A stretch of 8,094 nucleotides of DNA from Acholeplasmataceae bacterium (GCA_012840905.1 DUVT01000216.1:1-8094); one strand, 5' to 3'; numbered from the stretch's first letter, positions 1-5,975 are shown. Notes: a model not told the origin generated them from the letters alone. Program-made: numbers and translations.

Positions 1-558
1 AATTGCAAAGGTTTGATCATATTTTTTACTAGTCAAGATTTCATCTAAAAAGTCAGTAACGAAACCTTTTTTCCCATTACTACCATCATCAGTAACAATA
101 GTTATTTTATTTGCATACTTCTTAAATTTTTCTTCTAAAATTATTAATTCTTTATTCCTAAAACCTAAAATAACATCAACATTAGTTCCTTGATTTTTTA
201 ATGCTTTTACAAGCGGTAAACATATAGCACTACCTACTCCACCACCAACAACTAGTACATCCTTTAAACCTTCCATTTCCGAAGCTCTTCCAAGCGGACC
301 AACAAAGTCAAGTAAGTATTCACCTTGATTCAATAGATTTAGCTTTTTTGTAGTTAGGCCAACTACTTGAAAGATAAATGTAACACTTCCTCTATTAACA
401 TCAGTGTCTGCAATTGTAAGAGGAATTCTTTCACCTTTTTCATCAACTCTTAAAATAATAAACTGACCTGCTTTTGCTTTTTTTGCAATCTCAGGAGCTT
501 CAATTTCCATTAACGTAACTTGTGGATTTAAGATTTCTTTTGTAAGAATTTTAAACAT
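1..558 (-). CDS. nfnA: NfnA/SudB-type ferredoxin:NADP+ oxidoreductase alpha subunit (FAD/NAD-binding), C-terminus cut by window
   Basis: This is the flavin subunit of an electron-bifurcating NADH-dependent reduced ferredoxin:NADP+ oxidoreductase (also called sulfide dehydrogenase subunit B), a cytoplasmic enzyme balancing NADH, NADPH and ferredoxin. The 186 visible residues hold an N-terminal FAD-binding beta barrel with the family signature RIPLTIAD (residues 44-51) and then a nucleotide-binding fold with GGGVG (105-109), TDDGS (156-160) and KGFVTD (164-169). The cysteine cluster for the [2Fe-2S] centre lies beyond the window edge. RIPLTIAD argues against the relative PyrK. Two adjacent ATGs exist, at 561 and 558. 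The Shine-Dalgarno AGGTG is only 2 nt from the first and 5 nt from the second, so I chose 558. That ribosome binding site is formed by the last codon and stop of the upstream hydrolase gene, so the two are co-transcribed and probably translationally coupled. The sequence after GGGVG (SAICLP) differs from the usual IAPVYP. Confidence 0.85.
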   Translation of the reverse strand, partial: MFKILTKEILNPQVTLMEIEAPEIAKKAKAGQFIILRVDEKGERIPLTIADTDVNRGSVTFIFQVVGLTTKKLNLLNQGEYLLDFVGPLGRASEMEGLKDVLVVGGGVGSAICLPLVKALKNQGTNVDVILGFRNKELIILEEKFKKYANKITIVTDDGSNGKKGFVTDFLDEILTSKKYDQTFAI

Positions 559-562
559 CATT

Positions 563-1171
563 TCACCTAAAATACGGATTATTTTGCCTTTCGAATTCAA
601 GGCTAGTTTTATTTCCATGACCTGGATAAATAGTATAGTTTTTTGTTAACTGTTTTATTTTTTCAATCGATTCCATAATACTTAAATATGAAGCACTATA
701 TAAATCGTACCTACCAATACTACCTCTAAAGACCATATCCCCGCTAAAGATAGAATCATCAATAATTAACATTATTGAACAATCCGTATGTCCTGGTGTA
801 TACATTATTTCAATTGTTTTACCAATTAAATTTATCTCTTCTTTATCTTCTACAAATATAACTTCTTCTTTATCCAAATTATAGAAAATAGGAAATCCAG
901 TGAATGCGGAAACATTTTTATTTGGATCAAGCAATTTATTATATGCATTCATATGCATATAAAATTTTATACCTTTATTTAAATAAGTGTGTAATTGATC
1001 AATATGATCAAAATGACCATGAGTAATAAATACAGCTACAAGTTCCAAGGATTCATCTTGAAATATGTCTTCATATTTAACACAAGGGTCAATTACAATA
1101 CATTTACCTAAATGTTCTACAAGATAACAATTAGTACCAATTTTATTTGTACTATACTTTTTTATGTTCAT
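563..1171 (-). CDS. MBL-fold metallo-hydrolase, glyoxalase II-like (YqgX type)
   Basis: This 202-residue protein is a complete single-domain metallo-beta-lactamase-fold hydrolase of the hydroxyacylglutathione-hydrolase-like group, probably cytoplasmic since no signal peptide is seen. All metal-ligand motifs are present: THGHFDH (H51, H53, D55, H56), PGHT (H128), SGD (D145) and PGHG (H185), consistent with a dinuclear metal site. It lacks the C-terminal helical domain of true glyoxalase II, so the substrate cannot be named; small thioesters are plausible. Its ATG lies 20 nt inside the end of the glucokinase gene, with GAGG about 10 nt upstream, and its stop forms part of the nfnA ribosome binding site. 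In Bacillus subtilis the homologue yqgX lies close to glcK, which supports the pairing seen here. Identification of the family is firm; the exact reaction is open. Confidence 0.88.
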   Translation of the reverse strand: MNIKKYSTNKIGTNCYLVEHLGKCIVIDPCVKYEDIFQDESLELVAVFITHGHFDHIDQLHTYLNKGIKFYMHMNAYNKLLDPNKNVSAFTGFPIFYNLDKEEVIFVEDKEEINLIGKTIEIMYTPGHTDCSIMLIIDDSIFSGDMVFRGSIGRYDLYSASYLSIMESIEKIKQLTKNYTIYPGHGNKTSLEFERQNNPYFR

Positions 1172-2084
1172 TTAGCTTCTTCCTCACCATATAATTAGTT
1201 CCATACATACCTGCATCGTTACCTAACTTTGCAAGAGCAAACTTTGTTCCACGAACGCTGAAGAAACAAAGTTCATTAAAACGTTTCTCCAATCGTTTAA
1301 TTAGAAAATCTCCTGCTTTACTAACCCCGCCACCAACAACAATTGCTTCTGGGTTAACAGTATTTGTTACAGCAGCAAGTGCGGTAGCTAACTTTTCAAT
1401 AAAGTTATTAACAGCTTCAAGCGCTACCTCATCACCAATCTTTGCAAGATCAAAAATATTTTTTGATGTTACTTCTATTTCATTTAATTTAGTTTCTCTA
1501 CCAATTCTAAGGTTGTTTGCAGTTTTTACAATGCCAGTTGCAGAGGAGTATTGTTCAACGCAGTCGTATAATCCACATTTACATAAACGTTCATTATTAA
1601 ACCCAACTCTTATGTGACCTATTTCTCCTGCTGAACCTGTATCGCCTTCGATTAATTCATCATCTACAATGATTCCACCTCCGATACCTGTTCCGAGAGT
1701 TATAAATAAAAAACTGTGGTAATCGACTGCTCCACCTTTAGCCATTTCGCCAACAGCAGCTGCATTGGCATCATTTAATATTACTACTTCAACATTTGGA
1801 TATTTTTCTTTTACAATATTCAAGACATCAACTTCATCCCAGCCTAAGTTTTTTGAACTTACGATAGAATTATTAAGTACAGGTCCAGGAACCCCAATTC
1901 CTATTCCTATTAAATTATCTCCTTCGAGTAATTCATCAATTTTTTTGAATATATCATTTAAGATGTGTCTTCCATCATCTTCTCTATTAGTTTTAATTGT
2001 TGTTTTGTATACTAATTCATTTTCGTAAAACTTTCCAATTTTGACATCAGTTCCACCAATATCAATTCCAAATACACAATCCAT
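1152..2084 (-). CDS. glcK: ROK-family glucokinase
   Basis: This is probably ATP-dependent glucokinase (glucose to glucose 6-phosphate), acting at the head of glycolysis in the cytoplasm. The 310 residues show the ROK layout: phosphate-binding DIGGTDVK (residues 8-15), catalytic Asp in LNDANAAA (D105), LGTGIGGG (130-137), the ROK zinc site made of H157 (EIGHI) with C168, C170 and C175 in a CxCGxxxCxE pattern, and the adenosine motif GGGVSKAG (251-258). Length is normal for the family. The ATG at 2084 sits 6 nt after a perfect GGAGG. It is the first gene of an operon with the MBL hydrolase, whose start it overlaps by 20 nt, and nfnA. An extended -10 promoter lies directly upstream. Other hexoses or N-acetylmannosamine as substrate cannot be excluded from sequence, but the gene neighbourhood favours glucose. 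Confidence 0.9.
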   Translation of the reverse strand: MDCVFGIDIGGTDVKIGKFYENELVYKTTIKTNREDDGRHILNDIFKKIDELLEGDNLIGIGIGVPGPVLNNSIVSSKNLGWDEVDVLNIVKEKYPNVEVVILNDANAAAVGEMAKGGAVDYHSFLFITLGTGIGGGIIVDDELIEGDTGSAGEIGHIRVGFNNERLCKCGLYDCVEQYSSATGIVKTANNLRIGRETKLNEIEVTSKNIFDLAKIGDEVALEAVNNFIEKLATALAAVTNTVNPEAIVVGGGVSKAGDFLIKRLEKRFNELCFFSVRGTKFALAKLGNDAGMYGTNYMVRKKLNEHKKV

Positions 2085-2107
2085 ATATATCCTCCAAATC
2101 TAAATTT

Positions 2108-2136
2108 ATTATAACATAGGTGTTTTTAAAAGTTAA
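2108..2136 (-). promoter_or_regulatory. Vegetative promoter of the glcK operon
   Basis: On the minus strand the -10 is a perfect TATAAT (2113-2108) with extended TG (TGTTATAAT). It lies 17 bp from a -35 TTAACT (2136-2131), which matches TTGACA at 4 of 6 positions. Transcription would start near 2101, giving a leader of about 17 nt with GGAGG. The -35 abuts the T-run of the preceding gene's terminator. This is a pattern match. Confidence 0.7.
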
Positions 2137-2137
2137 G

Positions 2138-2165
2138 AAAAAAAACAAGTCTTTCAACTTGTTTT
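2138..2165 (-). terminator. Intrinsic terminator after the YlmC/YmxH-like gene
   Basis: Read on the minus strand, a 9-bp stem AAAACAAGT / ACTTGTTTT (2165-2157 and 2150-2142) with a 6-nt loop is followed by a run of eight T ending at 2138. It starts 13 nt after the stop codon at 2179 and ends just before the -35 box of the glcK promoter, separating the two transcription units. The stem is weak in G+C. Confidence 0.75.
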
Positions 2166-2178
2166 GTTTTTACCATAT

Positions 2179-2418
2179 TTAGTAGTTATTATTATAATTT
2201 ACTATTATTACTTCGCCACCTATTTTTACAATCTGATTCCAAGGAATAACAATATTATTATTACCTGTGAATAGATTAACAAAGCGTAAATTATTTTGTA
2301 CTGTAATTGATAAAATTTTACCATTTACAGGATCTATCTCTAAATTTGAAATTCTACCTAATTTACTGCCATCAACAACATTAACAACATCTTTAGCTTG
2401 TAAATCACCAAGTAACAT
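2179..2418 (-). CDS. YlmC/YmxH-family PRC-barrel protein (sporulation-associated)
   Basis: This 79-residue protein is a single PRC-barrel domain of the YlmC/YmxH family, small proteins conserved in spore formers and linked to sporulation without a known biochemical role. Family features seen are the start LGDLQAKDVVNV (3-14), the turn DGSKLGRISNLEID (16-29), IPWNQI (58-63) and the C-terminal KIGGEVIIV pattern (65-73). It has no signal peptide or membrane segment. The ATG has AGGTG at 6 nt spacing. It lies downstream of rsfS and the possible small ORF, and a terminator closes the unit. An 8-bp inverted repeat covers the Shine-Dalgarno site, and a sequence resembling a sigma-E promoter lies in the gap before the gene, so it may have its own sporulation-stage start. 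The family call is firm. Which of ylmC or ymxH it corresponds to cannot be decided, so no symbol is given. Confidence 0.83.
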   Translation of the reverse strand: MLLGDLQAKDVVNVVDGSKLGRISNLEIDPVNGKILSITVQNNLRFVNLFTGNNNIVIPWNQIVKIGGEVIIVNYNNNY

Positions 2419-2425
2419 TTACTTC

Positions 2426-2456
2426 ACCTATACCATTATATGAATTGAGTATAGGT
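2426..2456 (-). promoter_or_regulatory. Inverted repeat over the ribosome binding site of the YlmC/YmxH-like gene
   Basis: A perfect 8-bp inverted repeat, ACCTATAC and GTATAGGT on the minus strand (2456-2449 and 2433-2426), is separated by 15 nt. The second arm contains AGGT of the Shine-Dalgarno AGGTGA. An RNA spanning both arms could fold and hide the ribosome binding site. As DNA it could instead be a protein-binding operator. The repeat is directly visible; its function is inferred. Confidence 0.5.
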
Positions 2457-2463
2457 AATTATA
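2435..2463 (-). promoter_or_regulatory. Candidate sporulation (sigma-E-like) promoter of the YlmC/YmxH-like gene
   Basis: On the minus strand CATATAAT (2442-2435) matches the Bacillus sigma-E -10 consensus CATACAHT at 7 of 8 positions. TATAATT (2463-2457), 14 bp upstream, matches the -35 KMATATT at 5 of 7. The start would fall near 2431-2428, giving a very short leader. The -10 also contains a TATAAT, so a sigma-A reading is possible, but I find no matching -35 for that. Confidence 0.35.
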
Positions 2464-2464
2464 C

Positions 2465-2623
2465 TTATTTACTATTCATTTCGTGTAAAAGCTCCAAACT
2501 AATTTCGGATTCTACATTTTTCTTTTTCTTTCTTCTTTTTTTAAATTTCAAATTTGGAAGATAGATTTTATATTCATTTCCTTCTTTAATGATAAAAAAT
2601 TCCTTATTATTAATAATAATCAC
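2465..2623 (-). CDS. Possible small basic protein, 52 codons, not recognised
   Basis: A 52-codon open frame with a GTG start fills most of the gap between rsfS and the YlmC/YmxH-like gene. The predicted product has a hydrophobic/acidic N-terminal part (VIIINNKEFFIIKEGNEYK), then YLPNLKF, a very basic stretch of ten residues starting at KKRRKKKK, and an acidic helix-like tail (ESEISLELLHEMNSK). It matches no family I know. The composition alternates sensibly and looks like protein. Against it, the GTG has no Shine-Dalgarno sequence and lies only 7 nt downstream of a TATAAT (2636-2631). Translation would therefore have to be leaderless, coupled to rsfS (same frame, after its stop), or begin at a rare codon after AAGGAA. 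It could be a non-coding remnant; confidence is moderate to low. Confidence 0.38.
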   Translation of the reverse strand: MIIINNKEFFIIKEGNEYKIYLPNLKFKKRRKKKKNVESEISLELLHEMNSK

Positions 2624-2656
2624 CAAGATTATTATAACCAAATTTATTTAATTTTA

Positions 2657-2995
2657 TTATAAAGAATTTGGATCAACTTGAGGAAGTGTTCGCCATAATT
2701 TATCTAGATCATAGCGACTTCTTTCTTCTTCGATAAAAATATTTACGATTATTTGATTATAATCAACTAAAACCCATAATCCGCCCTCTAAGCCTTCAAT
2801 ACCTCGAATTGTAAGGTTAGCTTCTTCTGCTGCTTTTCTTAAACGATCCACTGTTGCAACTACTTGTCTTGAAGAATTCGCAGTTACAATTACAGCATAA
2901 TCGAAAAATGGAGTTATGTTTTTAGTTTCATAAATTTTTAAATTTTCTAGTTTTGTTTCATTTAAGGTTGTAACAACTTTTTTTAATAAATCCAT
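2657..2995 (-). CDS. rsfS: Ribosomal silencing factor RsfS
   Basis: RsfS (also called RsfA, YqeL or YbeB, family DUF143/Iojap) binds ribosomal protein L14 on the 50S subunit and blocks joining with 30S, damping translation when nutrients are scarce. The 112 residues cover the whole domain: DYAVIVTANSSRQV (32-45), RGIEGLEGGLWVLVDY (64-79), IIVNIF (82-87) and the tail EEERSRYDLDKLW (89-101). The ATG overlaps the yqeK stop by one base (TAATG) and has GGAGG 4 nt upstream, so translation is coupled to yqeK. The linkage with yqeK matches Bacillus and many other Bacillota. No terminator is visible after the stop, so transcripts may continue toward the YlmC/YmxH-like gene. The methyltransferase gene (yqeM) that follows rsfS in B. 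subtilis is not here. Confidence 0.94.
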   Translation of the reverse strand: MDLLKKVVTTLNETKLENLKIYETKNITPFFDYAVIVTANSSRQVVATVDRLRKAAEEANLTIRGIEGLEGGLWVLVDYNQIIVNIFIEEERSRYDLDKLWRTLPQVDPNSL

Positions 2996-3582
2996 TATAC
3001 CTCCGTTACGTATTTTTTATATTTTTCATATAAAGCTCGATTTAAATCATTCGGAACTTTTTCTAAACTAAATTTGATTTTTTCTAACATCGCTTCATAA
3101 AAGTTTATTTTTGCTAGTTCCTGCATTCGCTTTAAACCTTCTTTAGTTCTTAAATCCTCAGCAAGATCAGCAACATATATCACTTCCGCAAATCTATCCA
3201 TTTCAAGTGAACCAGTTGTGTGGTATTTAATTGCATTTAATATTTGCTTATCTTCAATACCCAATTCTTCTCTTACTATATAGTCACCTAACAGTGAGTG
3301 TAGGATCTTATAGTTTTCATTTAAGATACTAGGGTCTAAATTATATCTTTTTACAATCTCTTCATATCTTTCAAGCGGTTCAAACTTTGCATAATCATGA
3401 AGGATTCCTGCAATTTCGATTTTTTTCAAATCACAGTCGAAATTGAATCTTTGTACAATCTCTACAGCTTTTCTACCCACACTTAGGCTATGTAAGTATC
3501 TTGCTTCACTTCTTGGATTATTTGCTTTTTCATATTTTGCTTTTAATAATTCTTTATATTTATCTACTGAAAATAGACTCAA
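2995..3582 (-). CDS. yqeK: YqeK HD-domain hydrolase (symmetrical Ap4A hydrolase family)
   Basis: Members of the YqeK family are metal-dependent HD-domain enzymes shown to split diadenosine tetraphosphate into two ADP. The 195-residue protein has the metal-ligand set of the family: H31 (YLHSLSVG), H62-D63 with K66 (LHDYAKFEP), H95 (ILHSLLG), H121 (KYHTTG) and D139 (YVADL). The start codon is TTG at 3582. It overlaps the yqeH stop as TTGA, and no other in-frame start gives the complete domain. GAGG lies about 11 nt upstream, which is long, so termination-reinitiation after yqeH is likely. In Bacillus nadD sits immediately upstream of yqeK; here yqeH does. The weak start codon suggests this product is made at lower levels than its neighbours. 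Confidence 0.92.
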   Translation of the reverse strand: MSLFSVDKYKELLKAKYEKANNPRSEARYLHSLSVGRKAVEIVQRFNFDCDLKKIEIAGILHDYAKFEPLERYEEIVKRYNLDPSILNENYKILHSLLGDYIVREELGIEDKQILNAIKYHTTGSLEMDRFAEVIYVADLAEDLRTKEGLKRMQELAKINFYEAMLEKIKFSLEKVPNDLNRALYEKYKKYVTEV

Positions 3583-4682
3583 ATTATCGCTTTCCTCTCT
3601 CCAACTTTTAATTTTTCAAAAGCTTCTAATGTAATTTCTGCATTTCCTACAATAGTTACAAAACCCAAGCCACTAATAGTAATATCTATTTTTTCAGCTT
3701 CGGTTACTTTAAAGTTATACTCTTTAAAATTACCCAAAAGTTCTCTTTCGCTTGGACTTGGAATTTTTAAAATATCATCTTTATGTTTATCATAAAAAGA
3801 TTTAGCATTTTCATATTTTGTTCTATGAATTACTAAATTATTTGATGCATAAACAATAAAGGATGAACGCTTACCCTCAATAAAATTTATTTTTGCAACT
3901 CCACCTAAAAATAAAGTTTGTCCAGGATTTAATTGATAAATTTTAGGTTTAACTTGTTTTTTAGGTAAAATTAAATTTAAATTTGTCCTCTCTAAATAAT
4001 ATGATAATTGTTTAGGATTAACTATTCCTGGCATATCATATAGTTTAGTATTATTTAAAAGGGGAATTTCGATAAAATCGAGGGTTGTAGAAGGGGCACT
4101 GGAAACAGTAATTTTTTGTTTCCTTTCTTTTATGAAACTTAAAATTGCATTTATTAGTGATGATTTTCCAACATTTGTATAACCAAACATGTAAACATCA
4201 CTTCCAGCTTGTAATCTCTCAATTTCATTTACTAATCTTCTGATATCCTGTTTATTAAAACTCGAAACTATAATTGTTGCTTTTTGGTTAATATTTAGTT
4301 TTTTTAGATAATCTTCTAAATATGCTTTAATCCTTGATACTTTTACAGAATCTAAAAATAGATCAAATTTATTTGCAACAATGAGAATATCTTGAGTTGG
4401 AAAATAACTTCTTATATTTTCAACTAAAGTTCCTTCTAAATCAAAAATATCAACTACATTCACAATTAAAACATCTTTATTATTTATTTTTTTAATATTT
4501 TCGATAAATTCTGACTCAGAAATTTCAACTTTAGTATTTTGGTTATAATGAATTAGTTTATAACAACGTTCACAGTAAAATTCACCTTGACTACGTTCAT
4601 AAACTTCTTTTTTGATATAACCAATTTTTTCAGGATTAGTAGTTTGGATTTTTGCACCACAACCAGCACATTTTTCTCTCAT
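3579..4682 (-). CDS. yqeH: Circularly permuted ribosome-biogenesis GTPase YqeH
   Basis: YqeH is a GTPase needed for assembly of the 30S ribosomal subunit. The 367 residues show an N-terminal zinc finger (C5, C8, C37, C40) and then GTPase motifs in permuted order. G4 NKFD (104-107) and the G5-like SS (140-141) come before G1 GYTNVGKSS (167-175), G2 APSTT (196-200) and G3 DMPG (216-219). A C-terminal domain of about 140 residues follows. The G2 region normally reads PGTT, and G3 normally DTPG; here they are PSTT and DMPG, mild departures that keep the catalytic pattern. The ATG overlaps the yqeG stop by 4 nt (ATGA), with AAGGA just upstream. Length and domain order match the family. Confidence 0.95.
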   Translation of the reverse strand: MREKCAGCGAKIQTTNPEKIGYIKKEVYERSQGEFYCERCYKLIHYNQNTKVEISESEFIENIKKINNKDVLIVNVVDIFDLEGTLVENIRSYFPTQDILIVANKFDLFLDSVKVSRIKAYLEDYLKKLNINQKATIIVSSFNKQDIRRLVNEIERLQAGSDVYMFGYTNVGKSSLINAILSFIKERKQKITVSSAPSTTLDFIEIPLLNNTKLYDMPGIVNPKQLSYYLERTNLNLILPKKQVKPKIYQLNPGQTLFLGGVAKINFIEGKRSSFIVYASNNLVIHRTKYENAKSFYDKHKDDILKIPSPSERELLGNFKEYNFKVTEAEKIDITISGLGFVTIVGNAEITLEAFEKLKVGERKAII

Positions 4683-5230
4683 AAATCCTTAAGTTCCTTT
4701 ATTTTCAAATATTCCTCATAATGATTTTTCTTTAATTTTCTAATTATTCGATTTTCAATTCTTCTATTTAATTTAGTATACCACTTTTCATTAACAATCT
4801 TTAATGGTTTTACTAATATACATTTAATTCCAACCTTATTAGCACCTAAAACATCGGTCATAACTTGATCGCCAATCGCAATAATTTCATCCAAATGTTC
4901 ATGCTTTGTAAGTTTAAGAGCTTTTCTATAACCTTTCTTTAACGGCTTCCAAGCACTATAAACATATGGTGAATCAAATAAGTCTGCAAATGGCTTTACA
5001 CGACGTTTATGATTATTCGAAATAAATATAATTCGAAAACCTATATTTATTATTTCATTAATTAATTTTTTTAATTCTTCACTAGGTTCACTAACATCAT
5101 AAGGAATTAAAGTATTATCAATGTCCATTAGTATTATTCGTTTACCGTCTTCATATAATTTATTATAGTCAATGTCGAAAACTGTTTTATAACAATCATA
5201 GGGAATAAAATGTTTAATTTTAAAAAACAT
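4679..5230 (-). CDS. yqeG: YqeG HAD-superfamily phosphatase (subfamily IIIA)
   Basis: YqeG is a predicted HAD phosphatase almost always found beside yqeH; its physiological substrate is not established. With the start chosen here (5230) the protein has 183 residues. Motif I is DIDNT (D36, D38), motif II SNN (71-73), the motif III lysine lies near KPLKKG (95-100), and motif IV is GDQVMTD (D121, D126). An upstream ATG at 5248 would add MEEKVD, but it coincides with the predicted transcription start and has no leader. The GGAGG lies just after it and serves the ATG at 5230 together with AAAGG. The start MFFKIKHFIP also resembles the family N-terminus. It is the first gene of the yqeG-yqeH-yqeK-rsfS operon and overlaps yqeH by 4 nt. 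Confidence 0.9.
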   Translation of the reverse strand: MFFKIKHFIPYDCYKTVFDIDYNKLYEDGKRIILMDIDNTLIPYDVSEPSEELKKLINEIINIGFRIIFISNNHKRRVKPFADLFDSPYVYSAWKPLKKGYRKALKLTKHEHLDEIIAIGDQVMTDVLGANKVGIKCILVKPLKIVNEKWYTKLNRRIENRIIRKLKKNHYEEYLKIKELKDL

Positions 5231-5254
5231 ATCTACCTTTTCCTCCATTTAGTT

Positions 5255-5283
5255 ATTATATCAAAAATAGATAAAAAAGTCTA
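5255..5283 (-). promoter_or_regulatory. Vegetative promoter of the yqeG-yqeH-yqeK-rsfS operon
   Basis: On the minus strand TATAAT (5260-5255) carries an extended TG (TGATATAAT). It is preceded at 17 bp by TAGACT (5283-5278), which matches TTGACA at 4 of 6 positions. The start of transcription would be about 5248. The promoter lies wholly inside the short divergent gap shared with sigK. Confidence 0.68.
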
Positions 5284-5303
5284 AACATAAAAGGAGAATT
5301 TTA

Positions 5304-5975
5304 ATGATATACTTATTATCTATGTTATTATTACCTATTTTAGGAACTGTTAACTCCCAAAGTTATCCAGAAGTATTATCACCTGAAGAAGAGCAAAAGT
5401 ACCTAGAATTATTACAAAAAGGTGATGAGGAAGCGCGTAACAAATTAATTGAACATAATTTAAGACTTGTTGCGCATATTGTAAAAAAGTTTGAAAACAC
5501 TCGTGAAGATAGAGAAGATTTACTTTCAATTGGTGCATTTGGACTAATTAAAGCAGTTGATACTTATAACTTTGATGCAAAAACTAAACTTGCAACTTAT
5601 GCTGCTAGATGTATCGAAAATGAAATTTTAATGTTTTTACGTTCTTCAAAAAGGAAACGTCAAACAACTTGGTTATATTCAACAATCGGTTCAGACAAAG
5701 ATGGTAATGAAATCCAACTTTATGATGTAATTGAAGATCCTTCAAAAAGTGCTTTTGAAAAACTAGTTTTTGAAGAAAAAGTTAAAACTATCAACGAAGC
5801 TTTAACAATCTTAACTGAACGTGAACTTGATATAATCTCAAGAAGGTTTGGTCTTCATGGCGGGCCAGTTGAAACACAAAGGGAAATTGCAAAGTCACTT
5901 AATATCTCTAGAAGTTATGTTTCCCGAATAGAAAAACGGGCTCTTACAAAATTATATCTCAAAATAAAAAACTAA
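5304..5975 (+). CDS. sigK: Mother-cell sporulation sigma factor SigK (pro-sigma-K)
   Basis: This 223-residue protein is a sigma-70-family factor closest to SigK, which drives late mother-cell transcription (cortex, coat) in sporulation. Residues 1-14 are strongly hydrophobic (IYLLSMLLLPILG), like the membrane-anchoring pro-sequence removed by SpoIVFB. Measured from the conserved YLEL, it is 7 residues shorter than that of B. subtilis. Region 2 is conserved (ARNKLIEHNLRLVAHIVKKF; ATYAARCIENEILMFLR, 98-113). DKDGNEI (131-137) follows, and region 4 ends in the helix-turn-helix TQREIAKSLNISRSYVSRIE (191-210). The frame is uninterrupted, so no skin-like element splits it. AAGGAG stands 7 nt before the ATG. 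The middle part around TTWLYSTIG is less conserved. It diverges from yqeG and converges on bcp at a shared terminator. SigE is a less likely alternative. Confidence 0.9.
   Translation: MIYLLSMLLLPILGTVNSQSYPEVLSPEEEQKYLELLQKGDEEARNKLIEHNLRLVAHIVKKFENTREDREDLLSIGAFGLIKAVDTYNFDAKTKLATYAARCIENEILMFLRSSKRKRQTTWLYSTIGSDKDGNEIQLYDVIEDPSKSAFEKLVFEEKVKTINEALTILTERELDIISRRFGLHGGPVETQREIAKSLNISRSYVSRIEKRALTKLYLKIKN

Noticed and set aside
1..558. PyrK (dihydroorotate dehydrogenase electron transfer subunit)
   Set aside because: The fold is shared, but RIPLTIAD and KGFVTD fit NfnA/SudB better and there are no pyrimidine genes nearby.
1765..2028. Plus-strand open frame of 87 codons inside glcK
   Set aside because: It is antisense to conserved ROK residues, has no ribosome binding site or recognisable domain, and is a shadow of glcK.
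3443..3634. Plus-strand open frame of 63 codons across the yqeK/yqeH junction
   Set aside because: Antisense to two conserved genes, Leu/Phe-rich as expected from reverse AT-rich coding sequence; no start signals.
5230..5248. ATG at 5248 as start of yqeG
   Set aside because: It coincides with the predicted transcription start, has no Shine-Dalgarno, and the GGAGG lies downstream of it; the ATG at 5230 fits the family N-terminus.
5286..5293. CATAAAAG as a sigma-E -10 for sigK
   Set aside because: Transcription would begin after the Shine-Dalgarno and only a few bases before the ATG; the -35 match is poor.
5350..5538. Minus-strand open frame of 62 codons within sigK
   Set aside because: Antisense to conserved sigma region 2, with no supporting start signal.
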